Assembly: GCF_018614055.1 (NCBI RefSeq)
Contig: NZ_JAGGPB010000070.1
Coordinates: forward strand, 32,667-96,666
Direction: 5' to 3'
DNA from: Streptomyces sp. ISL-98
GTDB lineage: Bacteria > Actinomycetota > Actinomycetes > Streptomycetales > Streptomycetaceae
Length of the DNA stretch: 64,000 nt
The notes under the pieces were generated by a model. That model did no database searches and was not told where the DNA came from. It saw only the letters and a program-made list of their open reading frames with translations. How positions within the stretch are numbered: position 1 is the first letter of the stretch; every line of letters begins with the position of its first letter. Position numbers and translations under genes: made by a program. This document shows, in pieces, positions 8,463 to 17,375 of this stretch.

Positions 8463-9722
8463 CTAGGAGTTCCGCTGGGAGAACAGTGCGCGGCCCCACC
8501 AGTCGTCCTTGTCGCGGACGCCCGGCGGGACGGCGAAGAGCGCCGAACCCACGTGCTGGATGTACTCGTTGAGGACATCGCTCCCAGCGAGGGAGCGCTG
8601 CACGGGGACGAACCCCTTGTGGATGTCGCGCTGGTACGCGAGGAAGAACAGCCCCGCGTCCAGACGGCCCAGGCCGTCCGTACCGTCCGTGAAGGAGTAG
8701 CCGCGGCGCAGCATCTTCGCGCCGCCGTTGGAGTCCGGGTGAGCGAGCCGCACATGGGCGGTCGGCAGCATCGCGGGCAGGAACGGTTCGTCGCGCTCCT
8801 TGGCCTTGCCGACCGCGGCGCCCTCGCCCTTGTCCCGGCCGAAGATGTCCTCCTGCTCCTTGAGGGGCGTACGGTCCCAGGTCTCGATGTTCATCCGGAT
8901 GCGGCGCGCGACGAGATACGAGCCGCCGGCCAGCCACTGCGGACCGTCCTTCCCGGACACCCAGACATGCTGGTCGAGCTCTGCCGTGTCCTTGCCCGAA
9001 ATGTTCCGGGTGCCGTCCTTGAAGCCCATCATGTTGCGCGGCGTCTGGGCATCGGGCGTCGTCGACGACGTCTTGCCGAAGCCGAGCTGGGACCAGCGGA
9101 CCGCGACCTTGCCGAAGCCGATACGGGCGAGATTGCGGATGGCGTGCACGGCCACCTGCGGGTCGTCCGCGCACGCCTGGACGCAGAGGTCGCCGCCGCT
9201 GCGCGTCTTGTCGAGGTTGTCGCCGGGGAACGCCGGCAGGTCGACCAGAGCCGCCGGGCGCACGCCCTCCAGCCCGAAGCGGCCCTTGTCGAACAGCGAA
9301 GGCCCGAAGCCGATGGTCAGCGTCAGCCGCGACGGCTTGAGGCCGAGCGCCTCGCCCGTGTCGTCCGGCGGCGCCTCGGCCAGACCGCCGTACGCGCCCT
9401 CGCCGACGGCCTGCCCGGCCGTCATCCGGGCAGCGGCGGCCGTCCAGTCCTTCAGGAGCGCCACGAGCGCCTCACGGTCCTTCGTCGTCACGTCGAACGC
9501 GGCGAAGTGCAGCCGGTCCTGGACCGCGGTGGCGATCCCGGCCTGGTGCACGCCGTGGAACGGCACGGCGGCGCCCGCCGAAGCGACGGGCGCGGTCTCG
9601 TCCCCCGTGTTCAGCGCGGCGACGGTACCGCCGGCCGCGACGGCGCCGAGCGCGAGCCCGGCACCGCCCCAGCCGAGCAGCGAACGACGGGACGGGGCGG
9701 TGGATCCGGTCTCATCGGACAT
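8463..9722 (-). CDS. efeB: EfeB: Tat-exported Dyp-type peroxidase / deferrochelatase
   Basis: 419-residue haem peroxidase of the EfeUOB system, which oxidises ferrous iron or extracts iron from haem outside the membrane. It has a twin-arginine signal (PSRRSLLGWGGAGLALG) and the dye-decolorising-peroxidase signature GFKDGTRN, whose Asp is the acid-base catalyst. Downstream lie the proximal haem histidine region and the conserved arginine of RRGYSFTDG. GGAGGG lies just before the ATG, and efeO stops 11 nt upstream. Folded export through Tat fits haem loading in the cytoplasm. Confidence 0.9.
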   Translation of the reverse strand: MSDETGSTAPSRRSLLGWGGAGLALGAVAAGGTVAALNTGDETAPVASAGAAVPFHGVHQAGIATAVQDRLHFAAFDVTTKDREALVALLKDWTAAAARMTAGQAVGEGAYGGLAEAPPDDTGEALGLKPSRLTLTIGFGPSLFDKGRFGLEGVRPAALVDLPAFPGDNLDKTRSGGDLCVQACADDPQVAVHAIRNLARIGFGKVAVRWSQLGFGKTSSTTPDAQTPRNMMGFKDGTRNISGKDTAELDQHVWVSGKDGPQWLAGGSYLVARRIRMNIETWDRTPLKEQEDIFGRDKGEGAAVGKAKERDEPFLPAMLPTAHVRLAHPDSNGGAKMLRRGYSFTDGTDGLGRLDAGLFFLAYQRDIHKGFVPVQRSLAGSDVLNEYIQHVGSALFAVPPGVRDKDDWWGRALFSQRNS

Positions 9723-9733
9723 GGGACGCCCTC

Positions 9734-10876
9734 CTACTTCACAACGGCGGCGGCGAGCTTCGACAGCGGCTCGGCGAGCGCGTTGACGCCGTCGCTGAGC
9801 TCCTTGCGCTCCGCCTTGCCGACCTTGTCGTACGAGGTGAAGTCGTACGACGTCTTGTCCTCGCGGTACTTGTCGAGCAGCCCGTTCAGCGCCTTGAACT
9901 GCCGGTCGAGCTCGGCGGTCAGCTCCGGGTCGTTCTTCGAAGCGATCGGCTTGAGCAGCGCGTACGACTTCTCCGCACCCTCGACGTTCGCCTTGAAGTC
10001 GACGAGGTCGGTGTGGCTGTAACGCTCCTCCTCACCGGTGACCTTGCCGGTGGCGACCTCGTCGAGGAGCTCCTTGGCGCCGTTCGCCATCGAGGTCGGG
10101 GTGATCTCGGCCTTGCCGACCCGCTTCTGCCAGGCGGTGAGGTCCTTGAGGAGCCTGCCGGCGAGCGACTTCTCCTCCTCGCCGATCTTCTTGTCCTCCC
10201 ACAGCGCCTTCTCCAGGCGGTGCCAGCCGGTCCACTTCTGGCCCTTCTTCAGGCCGTCGACGCGCAGGTCGACCTTCGGGTCGATGTCACCGAAGGACTC
10301 CGCGACCGGCTCCGTGCGCTCCCATCCGATGCGGGAGTCGGCGTACGCCTTCTTCGCGGCCTCGATGTCGCCCTTCTTCACGGCGTCCGTGAAGACCTTG
10401 ACCTTCGGCAGCGTCTCGTCGGCCTGCGCCTGCACGTACGTACGGAACGCGGCGACGGCCGCGTCCATCTCCGGGCTGCGCCTGGCCACCTTGCCGCCGC
10501 CGGTCGCCTCGACCTTCTGGCGGATGCCGTCGCCCTTCATGCCGGGCTTGCAGGCGATCTCGTACGAACCGGCCTTGACCTCGGCGGTGATGTTCGCCTT
10601 GGTGCCGGCGCCTATGTTCTCGCGCTCGGTGACGATGCGGTCGTCGGGGAAGAGGATGTAGACCTCGGTGACCTTCGAGCCCTTGTTCTCGACGGCCAGT
10701 TCGACGTGTCCGGCCGGGAACTTCTTCTTCGACACCTCGCAGGAGTCGTCCTTGGCGACGACCCGGATGGCGCCGTCGCCGCCCTTGGCGTCGCTCTTCT
10801 CGGCGCAGCCCGTGACGGCGGTCAGTGCCGCCACGGTCGCGGCGGCGGTGACGACGGACAGACGGACGGGGCGCAT
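9734..10876 (-). CDS. efeO: EfeO: iron-binding lipoprotein with cupredoxin and M75 imelysin domains
   Basis: 380 residues. The lipoprotein signal ends in AVTGC (Cys24). A cupredoxin-like domain follows (about 38-125, including CEVSKKKFPAGHVELAVENK), then an imelysin (M75) helical domain with the metal-site motif GWHRLEKALW (HxxE). EfeO captures iron at the cell surface and passes it to EfeB/EfeU. First gene of the efe operon, with an iron box in its promoter at 10,914-10,929. GGAG lies five bases before the ATG. Confidence 0.92.
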   Translation of the reverse strand: MRPVRLSVVTAAATVAALTAVTGCAEKSDAKGGDGAIRVVAKDDSCEVSKKKFPAGHVELAVENKGSKVTEVYILFPDDRIVTERENIGAGTKANITAEVKAGSYEIACKPGMKGDGIRQKVEATGGGKVARRSPEMDAAVAAFRTYVQAQADETLPKVKVFTDAVKKGDIEAAKKAYADSRIGWERTEPVAESFGDIDPKVDLRVDGLKKGQKWTGWHRLEKALWEDKKIGEEEKSLAGRLLKDLTAWQKRVGKAEITPTSMANGAKELLDEVATGKVTGEEERYSHTDLVDFKANVEGAEKSYALLKPIASKNDPELTAELDRQFKALNGLLDKYREDKTSYDFTSYDKVGKAERKELSDGVNALAEPLSKLAAAVVK

Positions 10877-10913
10877 TGGGACTCCACGGCGAGGGGGTGA
10901 CGTTGATGATGGC

Positions 10914-10929
10914 GGTGAGGCGAACCTAA
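10914..10929 (-). promoter_or_regulatory. Iron box (DmdR/IdeR-type) upstream of efeO
   Basis: Reads TTAGGTTCGCCTCACC on the minus strand, close to the Streptomyces DmdR1 consensus (TTAGGTTAGGCTCACCTAA). It lies about 40 bp before the efeO start, overlapping the likely promoter, so the efe operon should be repressed when iron is sufficient. Confidence 0.65.
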
Positions 10930-10941
10930 CTTAGCCGAGAC

Positions 10942-11784
10942 TTACCTGGCTGGGCCAGGGCGCTCGGGAATCACCAGCGGCGCCCCGGTGCGGGGGTGCG
11001 GCAGCACCTCGACGGGCTGCCGGTACACCTCGCTCAGCAACGCGTCGCCGAACACGTCGGCGGGCGGCCCCTCGGCCGCGATCCGCCCACCGTGCAGCAC
11101 GGCGGCCCGGTCCGCGTACGCCGCCGCCAGCCCCAGGTCGTGCAGTACGACGACCACGGCATCCCCGGCTGCGGCCCGCTCCCGGCAGATCCGCAGCACG
11201 AGTTCCTGGTGGCGCAGGTCCAGTGCGGCGGTCGGCTCGTCCAGCAGCAACAGCGGCGCCCGCTGCGCCAGTACGCGCGCGAGCGCGACGCGGGCGCGCT
11301 CGCCGCCGGACAGTGCGGAGAAGGGGCGCGTCGCGAACTCGGTGACTTCGGTGGCCGCCATGGCGGCGGCGACGGCCGCATCGTCCTCGTCCGTGCGCGG
11401 CGTGCCGGCCCAGGGGGCGCGGCCCATCCGTACGACGTCCTCGACTGGAAAGGGAAAGGCCAGCGTGGCGGCCTGGGGCAACACCGAACGCCGCAGGGCC
11501 AGTTCGGCGGCGGACCAGTCGCCCACGGGCCGCCCGTCGATCCGTACCTCGCCCTGGGAGGCGGCCAGATCCCCGGCGAGGGCCGCGAGCAGCGTCGACT
11601 TCCCGGCCCCATTGGGCCCGACAAGCGCGAGTACGTCACCGGCGCGGGCGGTGAGATCGATCCCCCGGAGGACGTCGCGCGGCCCGAGGCGCACGTGGAG
11701 GGCGCGGACTTCGGCGGCGGGGGAGCCGGGGGCGATGGGCTCGGGCAACTCCCGTCCCCGGGAGGGGAAGAGGTTCTTCAGCAT
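10942..11784 (-). CDS. hmuV: Haemin ABC transporter ATP-binding protein
   Basis: 280-residue ATPase energising haemin import. Walker A is GPNGAGKST (about 55-63), the signature LSGGE, Walker B LLLLDEPTAALD, and the switch His sits in VVVLHDLGLA. HmuV/FecE-type proteins end with a haem-family tail like the one here (VYRQPVEVLPHPRTGAPLVIPERP). It follows hmuU on the same strand but is separated by 317 nt of palindromic repeat, which may reduce or uncouple its expression. Its stop is close to the efeO iron box. Confidence 0.88.
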   Translation of the reverse strand: MLKNLFPSRGRELPEPIAPGSPAAEVRALHVRLGPRDVLRGIDLTARAGDVLALVGPNGAGKSTLLAALAGDLAASQGEVRIDGRPVGDWSAAELALRRSVLPQAATLAFPFPVEDVVRMGRAPWAGTPRTDEDDAAVAAAMAATEVTEFATRPFSALSGGERARVALARVLAQRAPLLLLDEPTAALDLRHQELVLRICRERAAAGDAVVVVLHDLGLAAAYADRAAVLHGGRIAAEGPPADVFGDALLSEVYRQPVEVLPHPRTGAPLVIPERPGPAR

Positions 11785-11858
11785 TGTGCGATACCGCCTT
11801 GGGTGTGGGGCGTACGGGGCGGGGGAGGGGTGGTGCGGGTCGCCTGCGGCGGGCTTGT

Positions 11859-12053
11859 TCCCCTACCCGCCGCCCCTTCCCGGCTGTGACATTTGCGGCT
11901 GCCGCCGCGTGGGGGCAAGCCCCCAGACCCCCAGCCCCTTGGGGGTCCCCCCGGACGAAGTCTGGGGGAGTTTGAGGAGCAGGGTCTGGGGCGGACCCCC
12001 CCCAAGCGGCGGCAGCCGCAAAATGTCGCAGCGGGAAGGGGCGGGGAGGGGAA
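11859..12053. repeat. Dispersed palindromic repeat, copy B: two facing halves between hmuU and hmuV
   Basis: The left half (11,859-11,926) carries the core GCCCCTTCCCGGCTG, TGACATTTGCGGCTGCCGCC and the GGGGGCAAGCCCCC hairpin. The right half (12,006-12,053) is the reverse complement of the same core. The middle holds a second strong dyad (CCCCAGACCC... with GGGTCTGGGG). The whole could fold into one large stem. It fills the 317-nt gap between hmuU and hmuV; no gene lies in that gap. Confidence 0.8.
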
Positions 12054-12101
12054 AGCGCCGCAGGCAACCCGCACCGCACAACGCGCCCGCACCCCCACCA
12101 C

Positions 12102-13220
12102 TCACGCCCATCCCCCCTGCCGACGCCGAGTTCTCCGTAGCAGCCAGAAGAAGAACGGGCTCCCGAACAACGCCGTAAGCACCCCCAGCGGAAGCTCCGC
12201 CGGATCCGCGACCGTGCGGGCCGCGAGGTCGCCCGCGACCAGGACCAGGGCCCCGCCGACCGCGCTGCCGGGAACCAGGAAACGGTGGCCGGGCCCGTTC
12301 GCCATCCGCAGCAGGTGCGGGACCAGCAGCCCGACGAACGTGATGATCCCGGCCACCGCAACCGCCGCCGCAGTGAGCAGCGCCACGACCAGGACGAGCA
12401 CGATACGCAGCCTCTCCACATCCACACCGAGGTGCCGAGCCGGGCGTTCGCCGAGCGCCAGTAGGTCCAGCTTGCGCGCGTACAGGGGCGCAAGAGCCAG
12501 CCCCAGCAGCGCACACGGCAGCACCGCGAGGACCTTCGGCCAGGTCGCCTGGGAGAGCGAGCCCAGCTGCCAGAAGGTGATCTGGGTGATCTGCGCGTTG
12601 TCGGCGAAGAAAATGAACAGGCCGATCAGCGCCCCCGCGAACGCGTTCACCGCGATACCGGTGAGGATCAGCGTGACGACCTCCGTCCGCCCCCCGGAGC
12701 GCGACAAGGCGTACACCAGCGCCACCGTGACCAGCCCGGCGACGAACGCGCAGACGGTCACCGTCCAGTTGCCGAAGAAGCTCAGCCCCAGCGCGATCGA
12801 GGCGACCGCGCCGACCGCCGCACCCGCCGAGATGCCGATGACGCCGGGCTCGGCGAGCGGGTTGCCGAACACGCCCTGCATCAGCGCGCCCGCGCAGCCG
12901 AGCGAGGCGCCGACGAGGAGCGCGAGCACAACACGCGGCAGGCGCACGTTCCACAGGACGCTCTCCCCGACGCGGTCGAGCGCCGCGCCGCCGAGGCCGA
13001 CGCGGTGCTGGACGGAGGAGAGGATGTCGCCGAGAGCGATGTGGTACGAGCCGAGTCCCGCGGAGAGCAGCGAGAGTACGAGCAGCGCGGCGACGAGCCC
13101 GGCGGTGAGGACGAAGGCGGTGCCCCGGCGGCGGCGTCGCGCGGGGCCCGACGGCGATTCATCGGCCGCCGGTCGACCGTCCACCGTATGCACCACCGCA
13201 GGAGAAACTCTCACGGTCAC
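12102..13220 (-). CDS. hmuU: Haemin ABC transporter permease (FecCD/BtuC family)
   Basis: 372-residue integral membrane permease with about ten helices. FecCD-family features include VRLPRVVLALLVGASLGCAGALMQG (family signature region; cited here in part only as VRLPRVVLALLVGA) and the GVFGNPLAEPGVIGISAGA loop that contacts the ATPase. An N-terminal cytoplasmic tail is rich in Arg (PARRRRRGT). The GTG start at 13,220 overlaps the hmuT stop by 4 nt (GTGA), so hmuT and hmuU are translationally coupled. Confidence 0.88.
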   Translation of the reverse strand: MTVRVSPAVVHTVDGRPAADESPSGPARRRRRGTAFVLTAGLVAALLVLSLLSAGLGSYHIALGDILSSVQHRVGLGGAALDRVGESVLWNVRLPRVVLALLVGASLGCAGALMQGVFGNPLAEPGVIGISAGAAVGAVASIALGLSFFGNWTVTVCAFVAGLVTVALVYALSRSGGRTEVVTLILTGIAVNAFAGALIGLFIFFADNAQITQITFWQLGSLSQATWPKVLAVLPCALLGLALAPLYARKLDLLALGERPARHLGVDVERLRIVLVLVVALLTAAAVAVAGIITFVGLLVPHLLRMANGPGHRFLVPGSAVGGALVLVAGDLAARTVADPAELPLGVLTALFGSPFFFWLLRRTRRRQGGWA

Positions 13221-14233
13221 TTCCCGGTCCCGTTCCCGTAGAGCTGCTCGACGAGCGAGCGCAGAACCTGGTCGGTGCGCGGACCGTAATTGAGGAGTAC
13301 GCCGTCGTCGATCGAAACGACGCGTCGGTCCAGACCGGCCGGTGTCTCGGCAACGCCCGGAATCTTCACCAGTCCTTCGACGCCGTCGACCGAGGCCAGT
13401 CCCTTCTTCATCACCAGGATCGCGTCGGGCGCGGCCTTCGCCAGCGCCTCGCTGGTGATGGCGGTGAAGTCCTTCTTCAACCCCGATTCCTTGCCCGCGT
13501 CGACCGCACCCGCCGCCTCCAGCAGCGAACTCGCCCCGGACTCACGCCCACCGAGCAGGTAGACCGACGCCGTGCCCCGCAGATAGAGGAACGCGACGCG
13601 CGGCTTCTCGCCGCCCTTCGCGCGTTCCTCCGGAATGTCCTTCTGTACGGCGGCGATACGCTCCCGGGTCCGCTCCTTCAGCTCGTCACCGGCGACCCCG
13701 ACGCCCAGCGCGCCCGCCACCGCGTCGATGCGCGGCCCGATGTCGTCGAGGCTCTTGGCGGGCTCGACGACCACGACGGGGATGCCCGCGTCGCGGATCT
13801 GGCCGATGGCTTCGGCGGGGCCGGTGGAGGTGTCGGCGAGGACGACGGTCGGCCTGAGCGACAGCACGCTCTCCGCCGAGACGTCGTGCGCACGTGTCAC
13901 CACCGGCAGGTCTTCGGCCTGTTCGAAGGTGGCGGTGATGTCGCGCGCGACAACCCGCTTGCCGAGGCCGAGCGTGAAGACGATCTCGCTCAGGCTGCCG
14001 GTCAGCGGCACGATCCGGTCGGTGGAAGTGACCCGCACCTGTTTGCCGTCCGCCGACCGCACGCTGACAGGCAGTCGGGAATCCGACACGCTCGCGAGCG
14101 GCTCGACGCGGTCGACCGGGGCCGCTCGGTCGGCGGGGGATGCGTCCGGCGAGCCGGACGTACCGCCGCATCCGGTGACGGTAACGGCCAGGGCGAGCAC
14201 GGACATCAGTACACGCACACGCACTGAAAACAC
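13217..14233 (-). CDS. hmuT: Haemin ABC transporter substrate-binding lipoprotein
   Basis: 338 residues. The lipobox TVTGC (Cys22) anchors it outside the membrane. The two-lobed periplasmic-binding fold of the haem/Fe-siderophore class is seen in RIVPLTGSLSEIVFTLGLG, VVVEPAKSLDDIGPRI and the closing DGVLLNYGPRTDQVL segment. HmuT receives haem from HtaA-type surface proteins, which are encoded divergently here. Several in-frame GTG codons lie at the start; I kept the longest with a complete signal peptide. An iron box lies about 55 bp upstream. Confidence 0.85.
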   Translation of the reverse strand: MFSVRVRVLMSVLALAVTVTGCGGTSGSPDASPADRAAPVDRVEPLASVSDSRLPVSVRSADGKQVRVTSTDRIVPLTGSLSEIVFTLGLGKRVVARDITATFEQAEDLPVVTRAHDVSAESVLSLRPTVVLADTSTGPAEAIGQIRDAGIPVVVVEPAKSLDDIGPRIDAVAGALGVGVAGDELKERTRERIAAVQKDIPEERAKGGEKPRVAFLYLRGTASVYLLGGRESGASSLLEAAGAVDAGKESGLKKDFTAITSEALAKAAPDAILVMKKGLASVDGVEGLVKIPGVAETPAGLDRRVVSIDDGVLLNYGPRTDQVLRSLVEQLYGNGTGK

Positions 14234-14285
14234 CGTCCTGTGAGGTTCCAGGGGCCGGAGGGTTCCGGACCAGGTGGGGGATAGC

Positions 14286-14302
14286 TTAGGTTAGCCTTAC
14301 CT
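14286..14302 (+). promoter_or_regulatory. Iron box between hmuT and htaA
   Basis: TTAGGTTAGCCTTACCT matches the first half of the DmdR1 iron-box consensus almost perfectly. It lies in the 96-bp divergent region between hmuT (leftward) and the HtaA gene (rightward), so one site could control both haem-uptake operons. Confidence 0.75.
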
Positions 14303-14329
14303 CGCTTGCTAGCCCTTGGAGGGATCCTC

Positions 14330-15715
14330 ATGCTGCCGTCCAGACAGGCGCGCGCGTTCGCCGTCGCACTTCTCGCGGCCCTGCTGGGAGCCCTTCTCCC
14401 AGCCGCTGCTGCCGAGGCGGCGGACCGTACGGTGCAGGGTGGCAGGCTGGACTGGGGCATCAAGTCCTCCTTCCAGAGCTATGTCACCGGGCCGGTGGCG
14501 AAGGGAAGTTGGAGCCTGACGGGCGGAGCCGCCACGGTCGGCGGCAGCCAGTTCCGCTTCCACTCGGCGACCGGTTCGTACGACCCGGACAGCGGGGAAC
14601 TGAACGCCGGTTTCTCGGGCGGGGTCCACTTCACCGGCCACAAGAACGCCGATGGCGGACACGACCTGGACCTCACGATCGGCAGACCCACAGTCCGGAT
14701 ATCCGGCGGCAGCGGCACGCTCTACGCCGACATGGTCAGCAAGGACAAGGCAACCGGAAAGGTCACCACATCCGCACAGGTGCCGCTGGCCTCGCTCACG
14801 CTCTCCGGGATCAACATGAAGGGCGGCGGCAGCCCCGTAGCCCTCAACAGCATCCCCGCGACGCTGACTTCGCAGGGCGCCAAGGCCTTCGCGGGCTACT
14901 ACGCGGCGGGGGCGCAGCTCGACCCGGTGAGCCTGTCGGCCGATGTGGTGGCTGCTGCCGCGACCAAGGCCCCGGCCGACAAGGCGGACAAGGAGGGGCA
15001 GCAGCCGAAGACCGCGGGCTTCCACGACGCGGCCGTCGACTGGGGCGTACGCCGCACCTTCCGCGAGTACGTCACAGGCTCCATCGCCAGGGGCAAGTGG
15101 GAGCTGACCGACGGCGCCCAGGACGGCGGAGCGCTCTTCCGCTTCCCGAAGGGCAAGGGCGCGTACGACAAGAAGAAGCGCACCCTGGACGCCGACTTCG
15201 CGGGCCGCCTCCGCTTCACCGGAAAGCACCTGGACCTCACTCTGTCGGGCGTTGCCGTCACGGTGAAGGACGGCAAGGGCATGCTCGTCGCCGACGTCAG
15301 GTCTAAAACCGCCACGAAGACCGAGAAGACCGAGAAGAATGTCCCCCTGGTCACCTTCGAGGCGAAGGAACTCGCCCCCAAGGACGGCCTGCTGACCCTC
15401 ACCGAGGCGCCCGCGACGCTGACCGAGCGCGGAGCGAAGGCCTTCGGATCCATGTACAAGGCGGGCACCGCGATGGACCCGGTGTCACTCGCCGTAGCCC
15501 TCGACAAGAAGGCGCAACTCCCCGCACTGCCGGACCTGGGCAGTGACGCCAAGCCCTCGGCGGAGCCGGAGAAGAAGGCGGCCGCCAAGACCGGGACGGC
15601 CGCCACCGCTTCGTCCTCCCGCACCGGTACGTACATCGCCATCGGCGCGGGTGTGCTCGTCGCCGCGGCGATCGCGCTGTACGTCGCGCTCCGCCGCCGT
15701 ACCACCCAGAACTGA
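14330..15715 (+). CDS. htaA: HtaA-domain haem-binding surface protein, membrane-anchored
   Basis: 461 residues: signal peptide (about 1-31, ending AAAEA), two HtaA haem-binding domains (about 35-205 and 230-410), a Lys/Ala/Thr-rich linker and a C-terminal helix (TYIAIGAGVLVAAAIALYVA) with a basic tail. Each domain opens with the family pattern LDWG...F..YVTG.(V/I)A.G. HtaA proteins of Corynebacterium bind haem through Tyr and His and hand it to HmuT. Unlike the next gene it has no LAxTG signal, so it stays membrane-held. Start at 14,330 because GGAGG lies eight bases before it; an upstream in-frame codon lacks one. Followed 35 nt later by a second HtaA gene. Confidence 0.85.
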   Translation: MLPSRQARAFAVALLAALLGALLPAAAAEAADRTVQGGRLDWGIKSSFQSYVTGPVAKGSWSLTGGAATVGGSQFRFHSATGSYDPDSGELNAGFSGGVHFTGHKNADGGHDLDLTIGRPTVRISGGSGTLYADMVSKDKATGKVTTSAQVPLASLTLSGINMKGGGSPVALNSIPATLTSQGAKAFAGYYAAGAQLDPVSLSADVVAAAATKAPADKADKEGQQPKTAGFHDAAVDWGVRRTFREYVTGSIARGKWELTDGAQDGGALFRFPKGKGAYDKKKRTLDADFAGRLRFTGKHLDLTLSGVAVTVKDGKGMLVADVRSKTATKTEKTEKNVPLVTFEAKELAPKDGLLTLTEAPATLTERGAKAFGSMYKAGTAMDPVSLAVALDKKAQLPALPDLGSDAKPSAEPEKKAAAKTGTAATASSSRTGTYIAIGAGVLVAAAIALYVALRRRTTQN

Positions 15716-15750
15716 ACCGACCTGCTCAATCACCTAGGAGACCACTGACC

Positions 15751-17277
15751 ATGGCACCCACCCCCCGTCCCACAGCCATCGCCGCAGCCGTCGCCACCGC
15801 GGCCGCGCTGGGCGCGACCGTCCTCGCGCTGCCCGCCCTCGCGGCGGACGGCCCGCCGACGAAGCCGATGAAAATCGTCGGCGGCTCGCTGGACTGGGGC
15901 GTCAAGGAGGGCTACCGCAACTACGTCAAGGGCATGGCGAACGGCACGATCACGGTTGCGGACGGGGCGAAGTCGAACGCGGACGGAACGTTCAACTTCG
16001 GCTCCGCGACAGGCGAGTACGACCCCGTCAAGCACACGGTGAAGGCGGCGTTCGGCGGCAGCGTGACCTTCACGTCGCCCCCGCTGCCGCAGGGGCACGG
16101 CTTCGAGGTCAAGCTCTCGGACCTCAGGTTCGACACGGGCGCGGAGCGGCTCACGGCGGACGTGACCCGCGACGGCGGCGCGGTCCAGGAGGACGTGCCG
16201 CTTGCGGAGGCGAAGGTCGCGGGCCCGTCGATGGAGAAGCTGGCTACGACGCTGACGAAGGAGGCTGCGGCGGCGCTCGGTGGTCCGTACGAGGGGAAGG
16301 CGGGGGACCCGCTGACGGTGAAGCTGGAGTTCGAGAAGCCGACGACCCCGCCGACGGGCAAGCCGTCCGAGAAGCCCACAGCCAAGCCGACCACCAAGCC
16401 CACCACTCAGCCGTCCGAGAAGCCCACAGCCAAGCCCACCGCGAAGCCCGGCTCCAAGCCCACATCCAAGCCCTCCGGCGAACCCGTCGCCGCCGACAGC
16501 AAGATCGTCGACGGCAACCTCGACTGGGGCCTCTACAAGCGCTTCGTCAGCTACATAACCGGCCCCATCGCCCACGGCAAGATCGAGCTCGGCGGTGGTG
16601 CGGTCAAGCAGGGCGCGGGCTGGCGCTTCCCCAAGGGCACTGGCTCCTTCGACGGCGAGAAGAAGACCCTCGACGCCACCTTCAACGGCTCCATCCGCTT
16701 CCTCGGCCACAAGACGGCCGGAAAGTGGGCCCTCGACACCAAGTTCACGAACTTCCGCGTCCAGGCGAACGGCACCAAGGGCAAAATCGTGGTGGACGGC
16801 GTCTCCAACGACCGCGAGACCCAGCGCCCTGTCACGTTCAAGAACCGCCCGCTCGCCGACCTGAAGCTCACGGCAGGTTCGCTCAAGGCCAAGGACGGCG
16901 TCGTCTCCCTCTCCGGCGTCCCGGCCACCCTGACCGCCGAGGGCGCCAAAATCTTCGGTGCGCCGTACGCGGCGGGCGACCAGCTCGACAAGGTGGCCGT
17001 AGCGGTCTCGGTCACCGCGGGCGCCGGCCTGCCCGACGGCGGCGCGGACGGCGGCACAGGCGCGGGCACCGGCACCACGGGCGGCACCAGCACGACCGGC
17101 GGCACAGTAGGCGGTACGGGCACCACCGGCACCACCACCGCCGGCACCGTAGGCGGCAACCTCGCCGCCACCGGCTCCGAAGTCCCGGCCGACGCACTCC
17201 TCGCCGCCTCCGGCACGGTCGTCGCAGCCGGTGCGGCGGTCGTCTTCGCGGCACGCAACCGGCGTACGCACGCCTGA
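15751..17277 (+). CDS. HtaA-domain haem-binding protein with LAATG cell-wall sorting signal
   Basis: 508 residues: signal peptide (1-31), HtaA domain 1 (about 38-190), a linker of repeated KPT/KPS units (about 198-245), HtaA domain 2 (about 248-425), a Gly/Thr-rich stalk (TGGTSTTGGTVGGTGTTG) and a C-terminal sorting signal LAATG followed by a hydrophobic helix and RNRRTHA. LAxTG is the motif cleaved by class E sortases of Streptomyces, so this copy is predicted to be covalently wall-linked. The Lys/Pro linker probably spans peptidoglycan. Cotranscribed with the preceding HtaA gene under the iron box at 14,286. A terminator hairpin follows. Confidence 0.85.
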   Translation: MAPTPRPTAIAAAVATAAALGATVLALPALAADGPPTKPMKIVGGSLDWGVKEGYRNYVKGMANGTITVADGAKSNADGTFNFGSATGEYDPVKHTVKAAFGGSVTFTSPPLPQGHGFEVKLSDLRFDTGAERLTADVTRDGGAVQEDVPLAEAKVAGPSMEKLATTLTKEAAAALGGPYEGKAGDPLTVKLEFEKPTTPPTGKPSEKPTAKPTTKPTTQPSEKPTAKPTAKPGSKPTSKPSGEPVAADSKIVDGNLDWGLYKRFVSYITGPIAHGKIELGGGAVKQGAGWRFPKGTGSFDGEKKTLDATFNGSIRFLGHKTAGKWALDTKFTNFRVQANGTKGKIVVDGVSNDRETQRPVTFKNRPLADLKLTAGSLKAKDGVVSLSGVPATLTAEGAKIFGAPYAAGDQLDKVAVAVSVTAGAGLPDGGADGGTGAGTGTTGGTSTTGGTVGGTGTTGTTTAGTVGGNLAATGSEVPADALLAASGTVVAAGAAVVFAARNRRTHA

Positions 17278-17304
17278 TCCCACCGGCTTCACCACGCCCC
17301 CATG

Positions 17305-17346
17305 CGACACGGCCGCACCGCGCGATTCGCCGGTGCGGCCGTGTCG
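17305..17346. terminator. Rho-independent-like hairpin after the htaA operon
   Basis: Perfect 16-bp stem CGACACGGCCGCACCG (17,305-17,320) pairing with 17,331-17,346, with a 10-nt loop. No T-run follows, as usual in Streptomyces. Confidence 0.8.
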
Positions 17347-17375
17347 TTCGGCTCCACTGATGCTTGAATGCCCCG

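Noticed and set aside
8382..10022. 546-codon plus-strand frame opposite efeB
   Set aside because: Mirror of a conserved Tat-exported peroxidase on the other strand; no start signal.
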